From assembly GCA_016719105.1 (NCBI GenBank), contig JADKAQ010000023.1, positions 1 through 64,000 on the forward strand: a stretch of 64,000 bases of DNA, read 5' to 3'. This DNA comes from Gemmatimonadota bacterium. GTDB taxonomy: Bacteria > Gemmatimonadota > Gemmatimonadetes > Gemmatimonadales > Gemmatimonadaceae. The position numbers and the translations under genes are program-made. The notes beneath the pieces were generated by a model. The model saw nothing but the letters and a program-made list of their open reading frames with translations. It was not told where the DNA came from and searched no databases. This document shows positions 17,658 through 26,067 of this stretch, in pieces. Each line of letters begins with the position of its first letter. Positions within the stretch are counted from its first letter, which is position 1.

Positions 17658-18774
17658 CGGCTCGCTCCCCGGCGTTGAAGGGGCGCGCCTCATGCGGAAG
17701 GATCGCCAGCAGCGCATCCAGCACCCGCTGCATCACCGCCCAGTCGGCGATGCTGATCCGCAGCGCGTCGCCGATCCCCGGGAGCCCCACGAAGTGCCGG
17801 ACCAGGATGCCACGCTCGCGCAGCGCCGCATGCGCGGCGCGCGAGTCCCCGACCGGGAGCAGGACGAAGTTCGCCGCACTGGGCAGCGGAGCGAACCCCG
17901 CGCCACGCAGCGCGGCGATGAACCGCTCGCGCGCGGCCACGATGCGCGCGACGCCATCCGTGACCCACGCGAGGTCCTCGGTGACGGCCGCGAGTGCGGC
18001 CCGCTCGCCTAACGCCGTGACCGTGAACGGTCCGCGCGCCTTTTCCAGCTCGGCGATGAGTGGCCGCGCCCCTACGGCGAATCCCACGCGCATCCCCGCC
18101 AGCCCGAACGCCTTCGAGAAGGTGCGGAAGACGAGCGAGCGTCCATGTGCCGGCGCCTCACGCGCCAGGTTGCTGCCGGCAAACTCGGCGTACGCCTCGT
18201 CGACGAAGGTGAGCCCGCGCGCCTCGCGCAACACCTGCTGCAGTGCAGCGGCGGCCATCGGGAGTCCGGTCGGGTTGTTGGGGGTGCAGACGTACGTGAT
18301 GGGCGCCTGTGCCGCCACCAGCGCGTCGGCGTCGGCGTCGAAGCGCGCGGTGAGCGGAACAGGAACAGGCGTGAGCGAGTTGCTCGTCGCGAAGACCTTG
18401 GCCATCACGAACGTCGGATCCATGTAGGCCACGCGATCACCGGGTTCCCCCAGCGCCCGAAAGGCGCAGCTCATGATCTCGTCGGACCCACACCCCACCA
18501 TGATCTCGTCAGGCGACACCCCCACGTAGGCCGCGATCCCCTCGCGCAGCGCGCGCGAGTAGGTGCTGGGATAGTGGGCCAGGCGGTCGCCGACTCCCGC
18601 GGCGATCGCCCGCAGTGCAGCTGGCGGCGCGCCGAAGGGCGACGTGTTGTCGGCGAGCGTGATCTCGCACGGCGTGGGATCGACGTCGTAGGCGCGGAGC
18701 CCCTGATACACGGCGCGCGGTGTCCACGCGCGCGGCGCTGCTCCGGCGCGCGGCGCTTCTCCGGCGCCGCTCAC
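17650..18774 (-). CDS. hisC: Histidinol-phosphate aminotransferase
   Basis: This PLP enzyme transaminates imidazole acetol phosphate with glutamate (374 aa). It contains the substrate arm LADNTSPFGAPP, the PLP phosphate site GCGSDEIM, the NNPTG motif (CTPNNPTGLPM), FVDEAYAEF and the Schiff-base lysine in FRTFSKAFGLAGMRVG. The GTG start at 18774 overlaps the hisD stop by 4 nt (GTGA). The first about 20 residues are Ala/Pro/Arg-rich and encoded by two near-identical 17-bp units, so the mature fold starts at TPRAVYQGL. Confidence 0.93.
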   Translation of the reverse strand: MSGAGEAPRAGAAPRAWTPRAVYQGLRAYDVDPTPCEITLADNTSPFGAPPAALRAIAAGVGDRLAHYPSTYSRALREGIAAYVGVSPDEIMVGCGSDEIMSCAFRALGEPGDRVAYMDPTFVMAKVFATSNSLTPVPVPLTARFDADADALVAAQAPITYVCTPNNPTGLPMAAAALQQVLREARGLTFVDEAYAEFAGSNLAREAPAHGRSLVFRTFSKAFGLAGMRVGFAVGARPLIAELEKARGPFTVTALGERAALAAVTEDLAWVTDGVARIVAARERFIAALRGAGFAPLPSAANFVLLPVGDSRAAHAALRERGILVRHFVGLPGIGDALRISIADWAVMQRVLDALLAILPHEARPFNAGERADA

Positions 18775-20108
18775 GCCCCGCCCCCGGGGATGCCGGCCGA
18801 GATGCTCCACGCCCGCGCGGCTCGGGCATGTCCGTCCAGCCCCTCGGCGTCGGCAAAGTTGCCCACGTCGGTGGCCAGCCGCGCCGCCGCGTCGGGGGTC
18901 ACGCGCTGGTACGTCGTCCACCGGATGAAGTCGAGCGTCGACAGCCCGGAGTACGACCGCGCCAGCCCGTTGGTCGGGAGCGTGTGGTTCGCTCCGGTCA
19001 TATAGTCGCCAAACGATACAGAAGCGGTCGTCCCCACGAAGATGGTCCCCGCGTTGCGCAGGTCACCGAGGATGGCGTCGGGCGCGGCCACCGCCAGCAG
19101 CAAGTGCTCGGGGGCGTAGGCGTTGGAGAGCGCGACCGCCGCCCCCAACGTGTCGACCGAGATCACGCCGCCGTTGGCCTCCAACGCCTGCTTGATGATG
19201 CTCGCCCGCCCATAGCCGCCAACCATCGTCTCCAGCGCCGTCTCGATCTTCGCCGCCACGTCATCGCCCACGGCCACCGCCACGACGCAGGCCAGCGGAT
19301 CGTGCTCGGCCTGCGCCAGGATCTCGCGCGCCACCTGCGCGGTGTCGCACGAACTGTCGGCGATCACCAGCAGCTCGCTCGGCCCCGCCGGCGAGTCGAT
19401 CGCGCACGCCTTCGCCACCTGCACCTTGGCTTCCGTCACCCAGGCGTTCCCCGGGCCGACGATACGATCGACGCGCGGGACGCTCTCCGTCCCGTACGCC
19501 ATGGCCGCGATGGCCCCAGCCCCACCTAACGCGAACACCCGGTCCACCTTGGCGATCGCGCACGCCGCTAGCACCGCCGCCGAGGGGAGCCCGTTGCGCC
19601 CAGGCGGGGAGCAGAGGATCACCTCGCCCACGCCGGCCACGCGCGCCGGGATCGCGCCCATCAGCACCGAGGAGGGATACGCGGCGCGCCCACCCGGAGC
19701 GTACACCCCGACCGTGCCTAACGGGTCCGGCCGGCGCCCGATCGTGATGCCGGGCTCCGTCTCCACCTCGGTAAGCACCGGGAGGAAGGCACGGTGTGCC
19801 GCCTCGATGTTGCGCGCCGAGCGCTCCATGGCCGCGCGCACCTTGGGGTCGATCGACTCCAGCGCCTTGTGCCACTCGGCCTTGGGAACATCGAGCCGCT
19901 TGAGCGAGACGAGGTCGTACTCGCGCGCCAGCGACTTGAGGACGGTGTCCCCCTGGTGGCGCACCGCGTCGATCGTCGCGCTCACCGTGTCGCGCAACAC
20001 GTCGTCGTCGGCGGTCGAGCGGTCGATCAGCCCCTTGAGTCCGTCGGCACCTAACGACGACGCGGCGCCGCGAAAGCGCAGCTTGAGTGTGCTCTTGGTC
20101 TCGCTCAC
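18771..20108 (-). CDS. hisD: Histidinol dehydrogenase
   Basis: This enzyme carries out the last two oxidations, histidinol to histidine, with NAD+ and Zn2+ (445 aa). Signatures include GVYAPGGRAAYPSSVLMG, VLAACAIA, IVGPGNAWVTEAK, SPAGPSELLVIAD, the Zn/catalytic residues in QAEHDP, AYAPEHLLL and ANHTLPTNGLARSYSGLS. Its ATG overlaps the hisG stop by 4 nt. Confidence 0.95.
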   Translation of the reverse strand: MSETKSTLKLRFRGAASSLGADGLKGLIDRSTADDDVLRDTVSATIDAVRHQGDTVLKSLAREYDLVSLKRLDVPKAEWHKALESIDPKVRAAMERSARNIEAAHRAFLPVLTEVETEPGITIGRRPDPLGTVGVYAPGGRAAYPSSVLMGAIPARVAGVGEVILCSPPGRNGLPSAAVLAACAIAKVDRVFALGGAGAIAAMAYGTESVPRVDRIVGPGNAWVTEAKVQVAKACAIDSPAGPSELLVIADSSCDTAQVAREILAQAEHDPLACVVAVAVGDDVAAKIETALETMVGGYGRASIIKQALEANGGVISVDTLGAAVALSNAYAPEHLLLAVAAPDAILGDLRNAGTIFVGTTASVSFGDYMTGANHTLPTNGLARSYSGLSTLDFIRWTTYQRVTPDAAARLATDVGNFADAEGLDGHARAARAWSISAGIPGGGA

Positions 20109-20971
20109 GGCATCAGCCTCTCGATTCGAGTCACCAGGATCCCCTCGGCCCCAAGCGTCTTGAGCGAGGCGATGGTGCGATAGATGGTCGCGGCGGGCAC
20201 CACGGCGTGCACCGCCACATGGCTCCCCCCGTTCATGATGTCGATCACCGTCGGTCCATTGAGCCCCGGGATCACTTCCTTCACCTGCGGCAGCGCTTCC
20301 CGCGGTACGTTGGCCATCAGGTACCGCTGGCCGCGCGCCCGCAGCACCGACTCGAGCGCTGACGTCAGCTCCGACAATGCCTGCCCCTTGGCCGGGTTCC
20401 GCTCCGCGGCCCCCGGCGCGGCGATCAGGCGGGCCGTCGACAGCATGACCGTCTGCACTTCGCGCAGCCCGTTCACCTTGAGCGTCGAACCGGTCGACGT
20501 CAGGTCGACGACGACGTCGGCGATGCCAAGGTGCGGCGCGATCTCGGCCGCCCCGCTCACGGGGACGACCTCCACGTCGACCGAGTGCTGCTTGAAGAAG
20601 GCACGCGTGATCCGCGGAAAGACCGTCGCCACGCGCGACCCGCGCGCCAGATCGGAGACCGCCCGCGTCGGCGACTCATCACGCACCGCCACCACGAGGC
20701 GACACTTCCCGAAGCCGAGGTCGAGTCGGGAGTCGAGCGGCCGCTCCGACTCGCAGACCAGGTCCCACCCCGTCACCCCAGCGTCGGCGGCCCCGTCGGC
20801 CACGAACTCGGGGATGTCCTGCGCCCGAACGAAAATCGCTTCGAACTCACCGCCGAGCGACGCGGTCAGGGCACGCTCGCCGGAGGCACGGACCTCGAGA
20901 CCGGCGTCATTGAAGAGCTCGCGCGCTTCTTCGGCGAGCCGCCCCTTATTGGGCAAGGCAATCTTGAGCAT
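20105..20971 (-). CDS. hisG: ATP phosphoribosyltransferase, long form
   Basis: This is the first committed enzyme of histidine synthesis (288 aa), joining ATP and PRPP. It begins LKIALPNKGRLAEEARELF. The PRPP loop is in VVVDLTSTGSTLKVNGL. The C-terminal about 80 residues (ARGQRYLMANVPRE to the end) form the ACT-like regulatory domain of the long HisG, which gives feedback inhibition by histidine. It is the first structural gene, 101 bp beyond the attenuator terminator, so it is controlled at both transcription and enzyme level. Confidence 0.94.
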   Translation of the reverse strand: MLKIALPNKGRLAEEARELFNDAGLEVRASGERALTASLGGEFEAIFVRAQDIPEFVADGAADAGVTGWDLVCESERPLDSRLDLGFGKCRLVVAVRDESPTRAVSDLARGSRVATVFPRITRAFFKQHSVDVEVVPVSGAAEIAPHLGIADVVVDLTSTGSTLKVNGLREVQTVMLSTARLIAAPGAAERNPAKGQALSELTSALESVLRARGQRYLMANVPREALPQVKEVIPGLNGPTVIDIMNGGSHVAVHAVVPAATIYRTIASLKTLGAEGILVTRIERLMP

Positions 20972-21071
20972 GGTGCGGAGGCGGGTCCTGCGTGAAGGAT
21001 GGTCGAGCGGCGATCGAACAGCGGGGCGGGCGGCCGATCAGCTGGCACACCACAGGGTCGAACAAACAAAA

Positions 21072-21096
21072 AGGCCCGTCCATGGTGGACGGGCCT
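21072..21096 (-). terminator. his attenuator terminator hairpin
   Basis: On the minus strand AGGCCCGTCCA, a three-base loop and TGGACGGGCCT form a perfect 11-bp stem. It is followed at once by TTTTTGTTTG (through 21062), a classic intrinsic terminator. It lies between the His-rich leader peptide and hisG, the position of an attenuator. GACGGGTCT at 21158-21166 can pair with AGGCCCGTC of the 5' arm (one G-U pair) as an antiterminator. Confidence 0.9.
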
Positions 21097-21135
21097 CGGC
21101 ACTCATTCGCTTGCCGCTGGCGTTGTGGCTGCCAA

Positions 21136-21216
21136 CTACCGCACGCGAACTACGCCCAGACCCGTCGGGGTATGGCCGTGATGCGCGTGATGGTGGTGGG
21201 TCACCGAGCGAAGCAT
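21136..21216 (-). CDS. hisL: his operon leader peptide
   Basis: This is a 26-codon open frame starting at ATG 21216, ending TAG, with seven His codons among nine consecutive codons (T-H-H-H-H-A-H-H-G-H, His codons 7-10, 12, 13 and 15). It sits directly in front of the terminator and hisG, as in enterobacterial his attenuation. Ribosome stalling at these codons when charged tRNA-His is scarce would free 21158-21166 to form the antiterminator. CCATACCC (21175-21168) and GGGTCTGG (21163-21156) can form the competing 1:2 hairpin. It was found by reading the minus strand directly. Confidence 0.88.
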   Translation of the reverse strand: MLRSVTHHHHAHHGHTPTGLGVVRVR

Positions 21217-21223
21217 GGCGCGG

Positions 21224-21252
21224 AACGTAGCCTTAGTGACCGAGGTCGTCAA
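21224..21252 (-). promoter_or_regulatory. his operon promoter
   Basis: On the minus strand TTGACG (21247-21252) and TACGTT (21224-21229) are 17 bp apart. The leader ATG lies only 7 nt after the -10 box, so transcription should begin at or beside that ATG and give a leaderless leader peptide. Assignment is by consensus match and position. Confidence 0.65.
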
Positions 21253-21301
21253 CTCGATCGTCCCCTACACGCGACATTTCGCGAGTCCTAGCTTGCAGCC
21301 C

Positions 21302-21835
21302 ATGACACCCATGCGACCCTTCATCCACCTGACGCTCGCTCTCCCGCTCGCGTACTCGCTCGTCGCCTGCGGAGGGCGCGAGACCAACGAAGCCGATAGC
21401 GTCCTCGCCGCCACCCCGAGCGCTTCTGCGCCGGTCGCCGATTCCGGCGCCGTCGCCACCCCAGCGGCACCGATGCCCGCGGTGAACGCTGCCCCCATCA
21501 CCGGCACCATCATCGAGGTGAAGATGATCGGCGACGCCAAGGGGTACCGCTTCGAGCCGGCGAGCATCGCCGCCAGGCCGGGCGATGGCGTGAAGTTCGT
21601 CGTCGTCTCGGGCGGCCCGCACGAAGTTGCCTTCGATCTCGACGTCGTACCGGCCGAGACCAAGCCCCAGCTGATCGCCAACATGCCGAACGGGGCCAAC
21701 GGCCGTTCACCGCTCCTCTCGGTCGCGCAGGAAACGTGGACGCTCTCGCTCGGCGGGCTCAGGCCGGGCAAGTACCCCTTCGTCTCGACACCGCGCCTCC
21801 CGCAAGGGATGAAGGGCGAGATCCAGATCCAGTAG
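21302..21835 (+). CDS. Cupredoxin-fold lipoprotein lacking copper ligands
   Basis: This is an exported lipoprotein of 177 aa (lipobox SLVAC) with an Ala/Pro linker and a C-terminal plastocyanin-like domain. The strand with the first His ligand (VVVSGGPHEVAFDL) and the terminal GMKGEIQIQ are recognisable. In copper proteins the loop before the Met has a Cys and a second His. Here it reads YPFVSTPRLPQGMKG, without either, so type-1 copper binding is unlikely. It is divergent from hisL and followed 21 bp later by the Wzc-like gene. Confidence 0.7.
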   Translation: MTPMRPFIHLTLALPLAYSLVACGGRETNEADSVLAATPSASAPVADSGAVATPAAPMPAVNAAPITGTIIEVKMIGDAKGYRFEPASIAARPGDGVKFVVVSGGPHEVAFDLDVVPAETKPQLIANMPNGANGRSPLLSVAQETWTLSLGGLRPGKYPFVSTPRLPQGMKGEIQIQ

Positions 21836-21856
21836 CCCTCGAGACGCCCCCTCAGG

Positions 21857-23566
21857 ATGCCGCCGACCGGCACCTATTCGCGCGCCGCACTGGCGACCCG
21901 CCGCTTCCGCTTCATTCCACGGGCGGCGTGGCTGGGGGCGCGCGCCCGCAACGTCTTGCAGCGCCCCTGGCGTCTGCTGGTCATCGGGACCGCGGTCTTC
22001 GTCGGCGTCCTGCTCTCGTATCTCTTTCTTCCGGCGGGGGCGCAGGGCGTCCTCAACCTCCTTCGCCCCGACCGAATCGAGTGGCGTGACACGACGCTCC
22101 TGCTGACGAGGGAAAGCGCTGCTCGGGCCAGATTGGCCTCCGCAGATAGCTCACTGGCCAGTTTGCGTGCTACGCGTGCCGCGTTGGTGGCGGCAATGTC
22201 GCCGCCAGTAGCCACGGCCGAACAGTCGGCCGCCGGTGACTCGATCGCGACGAGGGCCGCGGCGCTCAGCGCCCTGCTGCAGCGTGCAGAGAGCGCCCCG
22301 CTCCCCGAGACCTTTCGCGCGCTGGCCAACACGCCGGTCCTGCGCGGCGACCCGCGCGTCCGCGCCCTGCTCGACTCGCTGAACGACGTCGAGCGGGAAC
22401 GCGACGACCTCGGCGCAGGGGCCACGGTCGATCCGGTCTTCGTGGCACTCACGACGCAGGCCAACGAGCTGGGACGACGCATCATCATCGTCGGCCAGTC
22501 ACGACTTGCCGCCCTGACCCGCGAGCAGCTGGCGCTGGTCACTCCTGTGGCGCCGACCGCTGCTGACTCTGCGGCGGTCACTCTCCCCGATTCGCAGGCG
22601 ACCCTCGCGGTCCGTCGGTCGGCGTGGGTGGCGTACGAAGCGGCGCGGCGGACGCTCACCAATGCTCGGGCGGCCAACGCACGCGCCGACTCGGTCGCCT
22701 CGCGCGAACGGGCGCGCAACCAATTGGCACCCATCCCGATCCTCGTGGCCGGGGCGCTCATCATCGCCGCTGCGGTCACCTTCGCCCTCGCCATGTTCGA
22801 CGAAATGCGAAGTCCGCGAGTGGCAGATGCGGTCGAGGCCGAGCGGCTCACCTCCCTTCGCGTGCTGGGGGTGGCCAGGCTGCGTGCCCTCCCGGCGGAG
22901 CGCAGCCGCCGTGCGGCCGATCGGCAAGTCCCTGCACTGCTCGATCCAACCTTCGACGCCTACCGGGTGCTCGCCTGGCACCTGTCGTCGCAGTGGCCGA
23001 AGGATGGCATCGTGACGGTCACCGGTGACAACTCGACGGTCGCTGCGGCGGTGGCCGCCAACCTCGCCGCCGTCCTGGCCAACGATGCACGCGTCACCTT
23101 GCTGGTCGACGCCGATCTGGCCGAGGAGCCGGTGCGGGCGCTCTTCTCCCTCCCCCGGTCGCCTGGGTTGGTCGCCGTGGTGGAAAACCGTCGGAAGTGG
23201 TCGGAGGTGCTCGTGCCGGTGCCCGTGGGGCGCGGGCGTACGATGGACGTACTCCCGGCCGGGGGGCGCGAGGCGCCGCTCGGTCCCGCCGAGTCGCAGG
23301 CGCTGGTCACGGAGGTGCAACGCGCCGCACGACGGCACGATGCGACGATCGTCGTGACGACCCTGGCGGGTGCCAAACGATTTCGTGCGGGCGATGACGT
23401 GGTGGTCTGCGCCACGCAGACGCGCACGCGACTCGCGACGCTCGCGCGAACGGTCGCGTCGATGATCGACGAAGGGGCCCGCGTGCGCGGCGTGGTCCTG
23501 TGGGACGGCCCGCTCCCGGCAGCGCCCAAGGCGCCGCGATCGGCCTCCGCCCCCGCGGCGGCCTAG
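21857..23566 (+). CDS. Wzc-like chain-length protein with degenerate BY-kinase domain
   Basis: This is an inner-membrane protein of 569 aa. TM1 spans about 39-59 and TM2 about 295-315. Between them lies a long Ala/Arg/Glu-rich helical, probably periplasmic region, the layout of polysaccharide co-polymerases. The C-terminal cytosolic domain resembles CpsD/Wzc tyrosine autokinases: Walker A' is kept (LLVDADLAEEPVRALFSL, then MDVLPAGG). The Walker A position reads VTGDNSTVAAAVAANLA, with no GKS/T lysine, and no Tyr-rich tail is present. It is therefore probably a non-catalytic regulator of envelope polysaccharide export. No glycosyltransferases are near. Confidence 0.7.
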   Translation: MPPTGTYSRAALATRRFRFIPRAAWLGARARNVLQRPWRLLVIGTAVFVGVLLSYLFLPAGAQGVLNLLRPDRIEWRDTTLLLTRESAARARLASADSSLASLRATRAALVAAMSPPVATAEQSAAGDSIATRAAALSALLQRAESAPLPETFRALANTPVLRGDPRVRALLDSLNDVERERDDLGAGATVDPVFVALTTQANELGRRIIIVGQSRLAALTREQLALVTPVAPTAADSAAVTLPDSQATLAVRRSAWVAYEAARRTLTNARAANARADSVASRERARNQLAPIPILVAGALIIAAAVTFALAMFDEMRSPRVADAVEAERLTSLRVLGVARLRALPAERSRRAADRQVPALLDPTFDAYRVLAWHLSSQWPKDGIVTVTGDNSTVAAAVAANLAAVLANDARVTLLVDADLAEEPVRALFSLPRSPGLVAVVENRRKWSEVLVPVPVGRGRTMDVLPAGGREAPLGPAESQALVTEVQRAARRHDATIVVTTLAGAKRFRAGDDVVVCATQTRTRLATLARTVASMIDEGARVRGVVLWDGPLPAAPKAPRSASAPAAA

Positions 23567-23577
23567 GCACGGACAGC

Positions 23578-24009
23578 ATGTTTGCCGATACGCTGCTCGC
23601 CGCCGAGCGCGGGCACTTGCTGCGGCTGGCGCTGTGGGGCGCCATGAGTGTGGTGGCCGGCAGCGCGATCCTGGCGCTGCTTTCGGCGCGGCGCGTGCGG
23701 TCGCCACTGCTGCAGCATTTCGCCATCCAGACCGCCGCGTGGGGAGCGGTCGACCTCGCGATCTGCGCCGCCGCGTGGCGCGGACTCACGCTCCGTGACC
23801 TGACCGGTGCCGTTGCCCTCGATCGGTTCCTCTGGTTCAACATCGGGCTCGATGTGGGGTACGTGGCCGTCGGGGTGACGCTGGCCGTCGTCGGCTGGCG
23901 GCTCACCCGATCGCTGGCGCTGATCGGCGCCGGAATCGGGGTCATCGTGCAGGGGATTGCACTCGCGCTGCTCGACCTCGTCCTCGCATCGCTCATCACC
24001 CGCGGCTAG
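23578..24009 (+). CDS. Conserved four-helix membrane protein, unknown function
   Basis: This is a small integral membrane protein of 143 aa with four hydrophobic segments (LALWGAMSVVAGSAILALL, the FAIQTAAWGAVDLAICAAA helix, LDVGYVAVGVTLAVVG, and LALIGAGIGVIVQGIALALL). No catalytic motif was recognised. It starts 11 bp after the Wzc-like stop and may be co-transcribed with it. ATG 23578 is the only start that begins before the first helix. Confidence 0.65.
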   Translation: MFADTLLAAERGHLLRLALWGAMSVVAGSAILALLSARRVRSPLLQHFAIQTAAWGAVDLAICAAAWRGLTLRDLTGAVALDRFLWFNIGLDVGYVAVGVTLAVVGWRLTRSLALIGAGIGVIVQGIALALLDLVLASLITRG

Positions 24010-24049
24010 CTTTCCGCCCCCCGTTGCACGCTTCCCCGGTCGACCCAGC

Positions 24050-24661
24050 ATGACAGTCATCGGCTACTCCGACCGCATCAATCACGCGCTGGCCTTCGCT
24101 GCCAAGCACCACGACCAGCAGGTGCGAAAAGGGACGCGCCTTCCCTACCTCACGCACCCCGCCAACGTGGCGCTCATCCTCACGCGCTACGGCCAGGAGG
24201 ACGAGACGGTGATCGCCGGGATCCTCCACGACGTCATCGAGGATACGGTGCGGGAGGCCTACTCGCGCGAGATGCTGGTGTCGCGCATCCGCGAGAAGTT
24301 CGGCGAGGAGGTGCTGGACACGGTGCTGCAGGTGACGCATCGCCATGCCGACGACGATGGGGTCGAACTCTCGCCCGCCGACCGCAAGGCCGACTACCTC
24401 GAGCGGCTGGCGGAGGCGTCGACTCGCGCCCGCTGGGTCTGTGCCGCCGACAAGCTCCACAACGCGGCCACCATCGTCGCCGACGTGCGGCGCACGGTCG
24501 AGCCGGACTCGGTGTGGGGGCGCTTCAAGGCAGGGAAGGAAGGAACGGTGCGCTGGTACCGCGACGTCCACGACCGGCTCACGTCGTTAGGCTTCGAGGC
24601 GCCGATCATGGGCGAACTCGCGCGCGTGGTCACGGAGCTGGAGGAGTTGGCACGGCAGTAA
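24050..24661 (+). CDS. HD-domain phosphohydrolase (SpoT/Mesh1-like)
   Basis: This is a stand-alone HD hydrolase of 203 aa. The metal site is intact: YLTHPANVALIL, ETVIAGILHDVIEDT (the HD pair followed by ED) and the distal Asp in WVCAADKLHNAATIV. This arrangement is typical of the ppGpp hydrolase domain of RelA/SpoT and of small alarmone hydrolases. A synthetase domain is absent. Hydrolysis of (p)ppGpp or a similar nucleotide is the likely role but remains an inference. It is 40 bp after the preceding membrane-protein gene. Confidence 0.8.
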   Translation: MTVIGYSDRINHALAFAAKHHDQQVRKGTRLPYLTHPANVALILTRYGQEDETVIAGILHDVIEDTVREAYSREMLVSRIREKFGEEVLDTVLQVTHRHADDDGVELSPADRKADYLERLAEASTRARWVCAADKLHNAATIVADVRRTVEPDSVWGRFKAGKEGTVRWYRDVHDRLTSLGFEAPIMGELARVVTELEELARQ

Positions 24662-24762
24662 GGGAGTGCGTCGGCACGACGGGCGCGTTGGCAGAACAGG
24701 CACGACGGGAAAGGGCGCCACTCGCGTAGCGCCCCGTCGCCCACTCCGCCCCCCGCGTGTCG

Positions 24763-25983
24763 CTAGCTCGTCGTGGCGTAGCGCCCAGCCACGTAGTGCT
24801 CCAGGATGACCAGGAACTCCTCGACGATGCGCTCTCCCTTGAGCGTCGTCATCAGCTTCCCATCCACGTAGACCGGCGCTTTCGGATCCTCGAACGTCCC
24901 CGGGAGCGAGATCCCGATGTTGGCGTGCTTCGACTCGCCGGGACCGTTCACCACGCACCCCATCACGGCGACCTTCATCTCTTCCACGCCGGGGCGCGTC
25001 GCGCGCCAGACGGGCATCTGCTCGCGCAGGTACGTCTGGATGTCCTCGGCCATGTGCTGGAAGAAGGTCGAGGTCGTGCGCCCGCAGCCCGGGCACGCCG
25101 TGACCTGCGGGGTGAACGAGCGCAGCCCTAACGATTGCAGGATCTGCTGCGCCACCTGCACCTCTTCGGTGCGGTCGCCATTGGGCTTGGGCGTGAGCGA
25201 GACGCGGATCGTGTCGCCAATCCCTTCCTCCAGCAGGATCGAGAGCCCCGCCGTGCTGGCGATGATCCCCTTGCTCCCCAGCCCCGCCTCGGTCAGCCCC
25301 AGGTGCAACGGGTAGTCACACCGCTTCGCCAGGCGGCGATACGTCTCCACGAGGTCTTGCACCTGCGAGACCTTGGCCGAGATGATGATCTGGTCGTGGC
25401 GCAGCCCGACCTCCTCGGCCAGCGCCGCCGATCGGAGGGCGCTCTCGAGCATCGCGTCGATGTAGACATCGCGCGCGTCGCGCGGCTCGGCGGCGACGGC
25501 GTTCGCGTCCATCATCTCGGTCAGGAGGTCCTGGTCCAGCGACCCCCAGTTCACCCCGATACGGACCGGCTTGTCGTTGGCCACCGCGACCTCGACGATG
25601 GACCGGAAGTTCTCGTCGCGTCGCTTGCTCCCGACGTTGCCCGGATTGATGCGGTACTTCGCCAGAGCCTGCGCGCATGCCGGGTACTTCGTGAGCAAGA
25701 GGTGCCCGTTGTAGTGAAAGTCGCCGACGATCGGGACGTTCACTCCCAGGTCGTGCAGTCGGCTGACCATCTCGGGGACCGCCTGGGCGGCCTCGTCGTT
25801 GTTGACCGTGACACGGACGATCTGCGACCCGGCCCGAGCCAAGGCGGCGACCTGCGCCGCCGTCCCGGCAGCGTCGGCGGTATCAGTGTTGGTCATGGAT
25901 TGCACCACCACCGGATGTGGAGCGCCCACGAGCACGCCACCTATCGAGGCAACGACGGTCCTTCTGCGCGCAGCAAATGTCAC
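24763..25983 (-). CDS. ispG: 4-hydroxy-3-methylbut-2-enyl diphosphate synthase (flavodoxin)
   Basis: IspG (GcpE) catalyses the penultimate step of the MEP isoprenoid pathway, reducing MEcPP to HMBPP with a [4Fe-4S] cluster (406 aa). It shows VVVQSMTNTDTAD at the N-terminus, NPGNVG, LHLGLTEAG and the cluster cysteines in TACPGCGRT and VAVMGCVVNGPGES. The start is GTG 25983, preceded by GGGAGG 11 bp upstream. It indicates that this organism uses the MEP rather than the mevalonate route. It is not in an operon with other MEP genes here. Confidence 0.95.
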   Translation of the reverse strand: MTFAARRRTVVASIGGVLVGAPHPVVVQSMTNTDTADAAGTAAQVAALARAGSQIVRVTVNNDEAAQAVPEMVSRLHDLGVNVPIVGDFHYNGHLLLTKYPACAQALAKYRINPGNVGSKRRDENFRSIVEVAVANDKPVRIGVNWGSLDQDLLTEMMDANAVAAEPRDARDVYIDAMLESALRSAALAEEVGLRHDQIIISAKVSQVQDLVETYRRLAKRCDYPLHLGLTEAGLGSKGIIASTAGLSILLEEGIGDTIRVSLTPKPNGDRTEEVQVAQQILQSLGLRSFTPQVTACPGCGRTTSTFFQHMAEDIQTYLREQMPVWRATRPGVEEMKVAVMGCVVNGPGESKHANIGISLPGTFEDPKAPVYVDGKLMTTLKGERIVEEFLVILEHYVAGRYATTS

Positions 25984-26067
25984 TCTGTATGATCCTCCCG
26001 GGACGGCACTAAGTTAAAGCGCGACGCCCTGCTCGTCTCCCGTCTCCCTCCTCCCGTCTCCAGAACC

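Noticed and set aside
18715..18770. Two near-identical 17-bp units at the hisC start
   Set aside because: They encode an Ala/Pro/Arg-rich N-terminal tail; simple slippage explains them without a special role.
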